This document shows positions 7,277 through 16,700 of a DNA stretch of 55,345 nucleotides, piece after piece (positions within the stretch are counted from its first letter, which is position 1; every line of letters starts with the position of its first letter). The stretch comes from a virus. The notes under the pieces are model-generated. The model was given only the letters and a program-made list of their open reading frames with translations, was not told the DNA's origin and made no database searches. The stretch is taken from positions 1 to 55,345 of IMG/VR virus record IMGVR_UViG_3300044971_001115; one strand, 5' to 3'. A program made the translations under genes and the position numbers.

Positions 7277-7729
7277 ATGCACGAGAATCATTTAGAACTA
7301 GCAGAGAAACTTTCTCACCTACTTGGTGACGTGGTCACTGTTGCTCACATTACTCAGGGCTACCACTGGAACGTAAAAGGTATCGAGTTCTCTCAGCTGC
7401 ACGAATTCTTTGCAGACATCTACGGAGACATCGACGGTTCAATTGACCCGCTAGCCGAGAACATTCGTAAGATTGGCTACGACAGCCCTTACCTACTTCA
7501 GGACTTCATCGAGCTTGGCTGCATTGACGAGCGTCGCGTAACTGGCAATGCTCAGGAGATGCTTACTTCTCTAGCTCGAATCAATGCCACCGTTATTAAT
7601 TGTCTAACCGGGGCGTTCCACTCTGCCGACGAGTGCGACGAACAGGGTATCGCTGATTTCCTAGCAGGCCGCATTGACATGCACAAGAAGTGGCAGTGGC
7701 AGATCGAATCTAGTCTCGGAATTCGATAA
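7277..7729 (+). CDS. dps: Dps-like ferritin (DNA-binding ferroxidase)
   Basis: Dps proteins form 12-subunit shells that oxidise and store iron and protect DNA from peroxide damage. The 150-aa length matches the family. The signature GYHWNVKG at residues 28-35 and LHEFF at 41-45 are clear, and D57 and E61 (IDPLAENI) fall where ferroxidase ligands lie. Against Listeria Dps numbering the ligands H31, H43, D58 and E62 correspond to H30, H42, D57 and E61, but D47 corresponds to A46, with an Asp one residue later. It starts 4 nt after the portal stop. A Dps inside a head operon suggests it may be packaged with the DNA. Confidence 0.9.
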   Translation: MHENHLELAEKLSHLLGDVVTVAHITQGYHWNVKGIEFSQLHEFFADIYGDIDGSIDPLAENIRKIGYDSPYLLQDFIELGCIDERRVTGNAQEMLTSLARINATVINCLTGAFHSADECDEQGIADFLAGRIDMHKKWQWQIESSLGIR

Positions 7730-7732
7730 GTC

Positions 7733-10700
7733 ATGTCAGAATACCTAAGAAAAATCTTGGGTGCAGGCAAGACTCCCTTAATTAAATCCCAACCCCTTGC
7801 CGCACTTACCGCAGATGCTGGACCAGACATTCCCGGCGGCGAAGGTGCCAACAAAGGCTTCTGGCGTAAACAGCTACGCGACCCTAGAACTAAACAGTTC
7901 ATCCCTATGGATGCGTTTATCATATGTACGATAAATGTTCCAGGTGTAGGGATTTTCAAAGCTACCGGCCAGTTCAAGGGTAATAAAAAAATTGGCATCG
8001 CCACTATTCGAGTTGCTGGAAACAAAAATGTTCCAGACGGCGACTACCAGGTACCGCACACAGATGTTCTAGGTGCTGCCGAGGGTATGATCAAGCAGAA
8101 GGATCTAGACCGCGTACTAGATAAAGCTGACGGCGTCATTGACGACCCTAAGAATATTCTTCCGCCAGGAACCCCTATGGCTGGCGAATCGGTCAAAGCC
8201 CCCGTAGCTCTAAAAAAGGCAATCGACGGCGAAGAAGCTTTATCTAAAATCAAAGGCGAGGCCGCACTTGTTGCCAAAGAGGACGGACGTTTCCCTATTG
8301 CTCGTGGAGCAGGGGATATCAAAACCGCGGCTAAGCGTCAATACGCTGGAGTATTTGAGGCTTTAAAGAAAGAGCAGCCTGACCTAGTAAAAGACTTTAA
8401 CTCATTTGATGAGTTCTGGGCGTATGCCGACAAGAACATTGCTATCGACGCGTCTCAGCGTTGGGCAGACTCGGTAGACGAGATTCCCGAACTTACCAAA
8501 GCCACTAACCGAATCTATGCTCGTGATGTTCTTGGTATGGAACCAGACGGCCTAATCACTTTCTACCGTAACTCAATCAACCACCACAATGACCCAAACA
8601 AAGCCGCGGCCGGCTACATTTCGCTTGACCAGCGTATGGCCTGGAACTACAACTCCGACAAAGAGCAGTCTGGCCAGGACGGCCGCTATATCGTTAGAGT
8701 TAAGCCAGATGAGGTACTAGGTCTTCTAGGCTACAGCCGAGTTCCAGATGAGTATGGCGTTGTAGTTGGTATGGACGTCACGTCTCAGGAGGGTCGCTAC
8801 GAACGAGTAGGCGATCTAGCCTGGTCACCTCTAAACCCACTGATGGATCCGACTAAGACTCAGATGAGCGGCGGTGGCGACAGCTGGTTCCGTCAGTTCC
8901 GTCCAGCGTCTAGCTTTGACTTTCCTGTCTTAGACTCTAAGCCGTTTGAAGCTGGCGAAAGTTGGTCAGACTTCTATAAGCAGTTTAATATGCAGAAGGG
9001 CGACATCCCCAAGAAGTATGACGAACTGTTCGGAGAGGGTGCTTTTGATCAGGACTTCCCCGATAGCAGGGGAGTACCTAACTACAGTCGATTCGTAAAT
9101 AATGCTTTCACCGAAAAAGGTGGAAAGTACGCTTTTGATCCTCTATATCTTTCAACCGAGTTCCCGATGTCTAGTGCGACGTCGATGGAGCCTAACAAAA
9201 ATGACGAGCTCGATCTCGGTCTCAAGTTCCTATCCACCATTCAGGAACTTTCTGGCATCCCATTTATGGTCCACCGCAGCCACGATAAGAGCGACCCTCG
9301 CCTAAAGGTAAAAGAAGCAAAGACCAAAAAACCTAAGGCTGTAAAAGAGGCAGCAAAAGAAGTAGAGACTCCGGTTGGTTCCGTTGTTAAGGACCTAACA
9401 GGGTTCACTAAGGTCTCTGACCAGCTCGGCTCTAACAAGGGTGGACTATACAAAGACCCGATTACTGGTCAGCAGTTCTATGTTAAATTTGGCGACAAAG
9501 CTCGAATCGAGAACGAAGCCCTTGCGTCTGACATCTACAAACTAGCGGGAATCAACGCTACCGACCTACAAATCGGAACATTAGACGGCAAAGATGTAAT
9601 CTACTCGCCTTGGATAGAGGGCACGTCTAAAGATGTAAAAGATAAGATAATCCACCTCGCATCCACTGTAAACGAGAGAGAAACAAAAACTGATCCTAAA
9701 ATAAAAGCTTCTGTAGAAGAGGCTCAGCGGGGATTTGCTGTAGATGCTTGGTTAGCTAACTGGGACGCTGTAGGGTCTGCCTATGACAATCTAGTTTTTG
9801 ACAAAGATGGAAAGCCGCTCCGAGTAGATCCAGGCGGTGCTCTTCTTTATCGTGCTCGTGGTGAACTTAAGGGCGACGCGTTTGGTGATGAAGTAACAGA
9901 GCTGGACACCTTCACGCAATACTCTGGAACCCCCCTTGCCGGGAACACTGCTCTAGAACTATTTAGAAGTATGCCTAGACGCAGGAAATTTGAATCCGCC
10001 AAGATAGTCCACAAGATCACTCCGGAGCAGATCGAGCAACTGGTAGATAGCCGTATCTCTGATCCAGAAACTAGAAAAGTTCTTAAAGACCGTCTAATTG
10101 CTCGACGTCAGAACATTATTGAACGCTTCTCTCTAGAGGGTCTTGTCTCAGACAAGCAAGAAAAAGACGGAGACTCTTACGTAGACAAGGTCTACTATGA
10201 CGACATTCGGCGTTCTGAAGAACTTATGGCACCTGGCGGCCCTGGCGGTCCTAGAATCTCTACTGATGCCGGAGATACAAGCGGATATCTAGACCGATAC
10301 TTTGATGACAACGCTCCTCTTGTTGACGAGGTAGATGGTAATGATATTAAAGAAATTCTTCAGGCCACTGTAGTAAAAGATATGGTCAATACCGTCAACA
10401 AAGAAGAGGGGAACGATTCTTCTGCCAACGAGGTATTTAGAAGAGGCCTATACGGCACTTTAGTTGCTCAGCACAACATTGTCTACTCTGAACTTAAGTC
10501 TGAAGATTCTGACTTTGCTAATCAGTTTCCTACTTTTAACTCTTACTTTAAGTATGTTACAGAAGAGCTGGCGATCAGCGACAAACTCCTAGTTGGAGAT
10601 GTTAATAATAGCCTAGCCAGTGACTATAAAAAAGAAGCAGAGCACGCTCAGTCGTGGTCTACCTACTTTAGCCCGGAAAAAATGGCTCTTCAGAAGAAGA

Positions 10701-13700
10701 TTAACCGTAAGTATGCAGAGAAGATTCTAAAGCTGAATCCAGATGGAAAGATTCGAATCTATCGAAATGCTAACTCTCAGGTGTTTAAATATGACACTCC
10801 TGAAGCAGCACTAGCTGGTTACTGGAGTTTTGATAGAAACTTCGCCTGGGCGTTCAACTCAAATCAAACTGAAAGAAGTGCTAACCGATCCTCATATGCT
10901 GGTAGATACTCAGCACTGATCAGTGTGAATGAGATTACTGGAATCATTGGAATGATGCATGTCACGGATTACGAGACATACAAAACTGACAACGTGCTTG
11001 ACGAGATGCCTCTATCTATTCTTCCAAATGAAGTATTAAGAGGTGTACTATCTGACCAAAAATACCACGGAAGAACTAGAGACCTAACACTTCAATCTGG
11101 TGCCACCCCTAGAGTTGTCCAAACTATGGCCGCCGGGACGACTCAGTGGCGTAACAATAGGACTGCCCCGTATGTTCTATTTAATCCAGTTCCATTTAAT
11201 TTAGATGAACTGAAATCTAAGGCCAAAGAAAAGGGAATAGACCTAGACAACGTCATCGATCCTAGCAACGGTAAACCTAGAAGTTTGGAAAGATTCTTAA
11301 CAGAGCTTCCTGATGGTAGACACCAGATAGACCTATTCGGGGCATCAGACGATAACTCCTATGACCTAGGCATTTATGGAACAGACAGAATGTCTGATTT
11401 CCAAAAATTGATGTATCTTCAGACTCAGCTTGATGTCCCTCTTATAGTAAATAATTTTGCTAAGGACGCTGACGCACACAAGGTAGAAACGGATCAGTTC
11501 TACGGTGCCGCCGACCCGATGGTACAGAAGCTAGAACCAGCAAGAATTCAAAAATTTATTACTGTTCCCGAGCCTACCCTAGACCCCGGTGCGGTCCTCA
11601 GCGAGGCAGATCTGTCTGCAGTAAAGAAGAAAAAAGACTATTTAGATACAGCATTAGACGTATCCAAACAGTTCACAGCGGGAGATAATCAAGCCCCGTT
11701 CAATATGCTTGACCTCGCCGCTAAGGGTCGTGCTGATGTCGTAAATGACTACAGGCAACAAATTCAAGATATCTATGACGTTGCTAACGCTAAAGTATCT
11801 GCCGACAAAGAAGCAGTAGCTACAAAGGCCGCTGACTATATCCAGAGCAAAATTAAGTCCGCCAAGGATAGTATCTTTACCTACGAACAATCACTAAAAA
11901 ACGATCCAACCGCCAAAGACTGGGCTCCTGGTGCTATCAAAGATCAGGAAGAGATCATTGCTGAACTTGAGTCTGGTTATGATCGAACCACTAACCCTGG
12001 GCACGAGCCGGTTAAAACTCGTATTACTGACCTAGCTGATTACTACCTACAAACATACGACCCTGAGGGCTCGATCCGAGAGAAACTCTTCTCTGGGGCC
12101 TCCGAGCAAGAAGTAGTATCTGCACTAGAAAATACTCCCCTTTGGAAAGAACGCAAGGCTGCATTTGAAGCCGCTGGCGGAGACACTGCCAACGAGTGGG
12201 ACCTAGTTTTTAGTGACAATGATTCAGCCCTGGCTGCAGTTAAGTCAGCGTTTGCTAAAGACTCCCGCCTATCCGACGAAGAGAATGAGACCAACCGCAA
12301 GTCCGCCCTGGAAGAACTTCGCAATGGCGGGCTTCCTGTAGATGCCCCTGCAACAGAGCCAGTAGTCGAAACTCCTGCCGTAGAAGCTCCGGAAGTTAAA
12401 ACCGAAGCCCTCGGATGGGACTCTTTAGGCGGCCCTACCGAAGGCAGAGGCGAGTCCGAGCTCCTAGACAATCTAGTTGACGGCGACTTCCTAGATGTAG
12501 AAGCAATCAAAGACGGGGATGTTCCTAGAAACTTTGACCTTGATGATTTGATTGAAGAGCAAGCCAAGTCAGTGCGTTACTACAAAGGTGCCGGCTTTAG
12601 ATACATGAACAACCTCCTACGCCTCGGCCAGTCTGATGAACCCGACGATCTAATGGATAAGTTGAACAAATCTATCGCAGACGTTGACGAACTAATTGAC
12701 ACGTATGGCGATGTCTACACGGAGACTACAGTCTTCCGAGGGATGATCGACATGGGTAGATTCAAAGAAACTGATCCTCCGACAATCGTAGAAATCCTGG
12801 AGTCCGCTAAGCCTGGTGACATATTGTCTGACCCCGGCTATACAGCAGCTACCACGAATAGATCTATTGCTATTAGAGAGTATGGCCTAGGTAGAGGTTT
12901 ATCCGATGAAGTTACCATAAATGCATCCCAGGAGCAGTGGGTGCCTACAGTTTTCTTTGCTATCAAACTTCCTGAGGGCTCTAAAGCCCTAGGCCTACCT
13001 CTAGACACTAACTATGGTCGCGAAGACGAAGTAGTTCTTCCTAGGGGTGCTCAGCTCAAGATTAATGCCATCCGCAGAGTTCCGCAGGTTGATGCTGACG
13101 GCGAAGAGACTGGCCGTTTCAACTACTTCGTTGATGCCGAGAACATTCCTTCTGAAGAATCTAAAGAAGAGCCGGCAACCGGAAAACAAAAGAATCAACT
13201 TATTCGTCTATACAATAACGTTGAAAGTACAGAAGACAAGGAAGCCATCTTCGAGGCTGTTAAGGATGAAAACCTAACAGCAGCTAGGGCTAAAGAACTA
13301 CTGGAAGCTGATTACTCACCTAAGCCGGCCCCCGAAGTCCCTAAGGAAATGGCTGAACGCTTCTTTAATCCTAAGTATGGTGCCGGAGACTCTAAAACGG
13401 ACGTAGCCATGCTCCCTATCGACGAGGTAGAGAAGTACATAGTCCAAGACCGTGCTGGCAAAGACTCCTGGGGTGCTAGTAGCGATGCCACTATCGAGAA
13501 AATCACTGAAGAGCTTAAGAATGGTGGAAGCATCCGCGACCCGCTTGTCATCGACTTTGATGATGAGAACAACTGGGGAGCACTAGCCGAAGGCCACCAC
13601 CGCCTAATTGCCGCTAGAAAGGCGGGACTTAAGTACGTCCCTGTTCGTATACTTCGTGCTCAGGGGCGAAACGTGTCCTTCAAAAATAAGGGCAAGGGTG

Positions 13701-16700
13701 CTCCTCTAACCTTCTCCGCTGGTCCAGATAAGTTCGGCTATGTCCCTGGTGCTGCTCATGCCTCGCTTTTTGACCAGTTTGCAGAGAAGAAGCCAGAAAC
13801 TAAAGTTAAAAAATTAGGAAACGAACCTAACGTTAAAGCTAGCGATGAAAAAGTTGACATGCTTATCTCAAAGATTTCTAGATTAAAAATAGAGGATGTA
13901 GAAAAACTTAAAGAGGCAATTAAAAACGGCACCCTAACTAATGAACTAGCCGACGAGCTTTCTTCAAAAGCACCAGGAAGTCTTGACATTCTAAATGACC
14001 CTGTAATGCTTAAAGCCATACTAAAGAAGCACGTAGGTGATTCAGTAACTGCAGACGATATGCAAGATTTAGTCGATGGAAAACGCACCCAAGATGGGTA
14101 CGGTTTTTACCACGCAACAAACCGTGAACTTAAGGTTGGAGACATCATCCGCCCAACCGAGTCATTTGCTGCATCAGCTAGTCACGGTGGGCTATCGTTT
14201 GATATTAAAAAGGAAATGAGCCCTGAAGAGTGGGAGAAGAAGCGTGCTTTTGCCAAACTTGACGGTGGTCAAGGAGTAAAGGGATTGTCCTTCTACATCG
14301 CTAGGGCTGCGGAAATGAAGGGAGAACCTGATGGAATGGGCTATTTCTACAGAGTAAAACCTGTAGGAACTCTAAGTGCATTCCCCAGCCTAGAGCCAGA
14401 GTGGGTCACAGACGAGGGATGGGAGATTGTTCATGTTGTTGGAAGAGCATCAATTAACGATACCAGGGTTGATGACAGAATCCACTTTGATGAAGATACC
14501 GACACTCTATGGCACGACAATCCTGAAGAATACAATAGCCCTGATTACGGAAAACGTAAAACCGACGACATAATTGACACTTCCTCTGGTGACATGCCAG
14601 TTTTAAATCAAATAATAAAAACTGAAAGCACTAATGAAGTAGGAAAGGGTAATACCACCCTCTCCGCTGATTTTGATTATGTCAGCTACCGTAAATTTGA
14701 CTCATCATATTTAGACGAGGACGAGATTGAAGCAATTACGGAGTATCGAGCTGGCGGCTATGCTCAAATTAATGAATTACTTCGTACAGCGAGACTAAGA
14801 AATAGCGAAGTTCCAGAGGAAAAAGTTCAAAAATGGATTGACACTCTAGATAGTGCCATTGACACGTGGGGCTCTCCGATGGGGGGTTCGGTTAGAAATG
14901 TTGTGTATCGAGGTCAGGTCTTATCTGGTGGGTCAGCCCCCGAGGTAGGAGAAGCGGATATGACCGAGGTAATTAACCGTCTATCCCCTGGAATGATATT
15001 AGAGGATCGAGGATTTTTATCTGCTTCTACATCACCTACTATTGCCTACAAAGAGTTTGGTCCAGGTCTCTATGAAAGAGGTGCCGTCAAGGGTGATACT
15101 GTTTTCTGGGCTATCAATGTCCCAGAAGACGTTAAAGGCTTATTCTCTCCTCAAGATATTGGAATTGCTGCAGAAAAAGAAGTAATTTTTCACCGAAACT
15201 CTAAGTTGGCAATTAAGGGAGTTCGCAAGATTGTTGGACAAGACGACCATGCCCGATACTTTATCGAGGCCGATATGCTCGCTCCAGAGAGTGAACTTAT
15301 TCCTAAAACAAGAGAAGAATCCTCTGAATCATCTCCAGAGCTGGCCGAAACCCTTGCCGAAATTGCGAAGAACAGGGAAGAACCAGAGTCTACCGAACCG
15401 CCCAAGTCGGCAGAAAACGGCCCATCCATCTGGGGCAGAATCAATCTACGTAATATAAAAGACAGTTTCAAATACATAGCCGATGATCCAGAGTTCTCTG
15501 ACCTTGTAAAACAATACAGCGGGTCTGACGAAGATATAGACAAGCTTAAAGAAATTCTTACTGAAAAGGGTCTCAACAAGAAAAATGAAGTTAGCGACCC
15601 TTATTCTAAATTCACTAGTGCTGCTGAAAAAGAATATAAAAAGATAGATCCAAATCTGGACACCGAAACAGGCATTGCTCCAGCTTCTCCTTATGGTGGT
15701 ATTGAAGATAGCGGTCTAGGAACTACTGGATATGTAGACTCTTCGTCTGTACTCGATGCACTCGGAAAAGACGGCTGGACGTTCAATAATGATGATTCTG
15801 CAAGAGCTGCAGTTAAAAAGCGTATAAGTGAAGAAGGATTCACTTCTCCTGTGGTTTTGATTTATGATAGGGGTGCAAAAACCTTCAGCCTTAAGAATCT
15901 AGAAGCCGACTCGGATAGGATTATTGCTGCTCAGGATTTAAAGCGTAGCACTCCTGTTGTGGTTGAGATGGGGGGTATGTCATCTAATCCTAGATTCTTC
16001 GGTGCTATGTATACCCCTAAAAATCTCAAGCCGACCGAGGCAATTAAGGAAGACTACCCAGACGTTAGCGGTATCCCCGACCTACCAACCCCTAGCCGCT
16101 CTAAAGAAGAAAAAGACGCTATCGAGGCTTATCAAAAATGGGGCTTCTACGATTTGAAGACTCATATGGATTCTCCTTACGGTCACCCGGATAAGTCTAA
16201 GGAAGAGCGTGAAGATCTAGATAAGGTAGTAGACAATCTAGATAAGCTCACGTCTACTGAACCAATTCCCGACGGTACTACCCTGTATCGAGGGGTCGAC
16301 CTGAGCAACGATCCAGAATGGTACGAGTATTTCTCCGAGCTTAAGGCTGGAGATCGGCTACTTACGCCTACCCGATTCTCGTCTACAACACTTGACCCGA
16401 TTATTGCTGATGAGTATTCGGTTCCGCTCTCTAGAATCAAAACTGATCCCGAGAACACGAAGTCTGTAGTAATTAAAATTACTACAGGAGAGGGTGCTAC
16501 CGGAGCCGCTTTTGAGAATGACAAAACCTTGTTCTCTAGGGAGAAGGAAGTACTTCTACCTCTTACGGCAAACATAGAGGTAACCAAAGTCGAAAAAGAC
16601 TCTGACGGAGTTATCCGCGTAGAAGGCGTCTATTCCAAAACCCCTAAAGTCGAGAAACAAATCGAAGAAGGCGGCGGCTTCACTCTAACGCCAGACCCTG

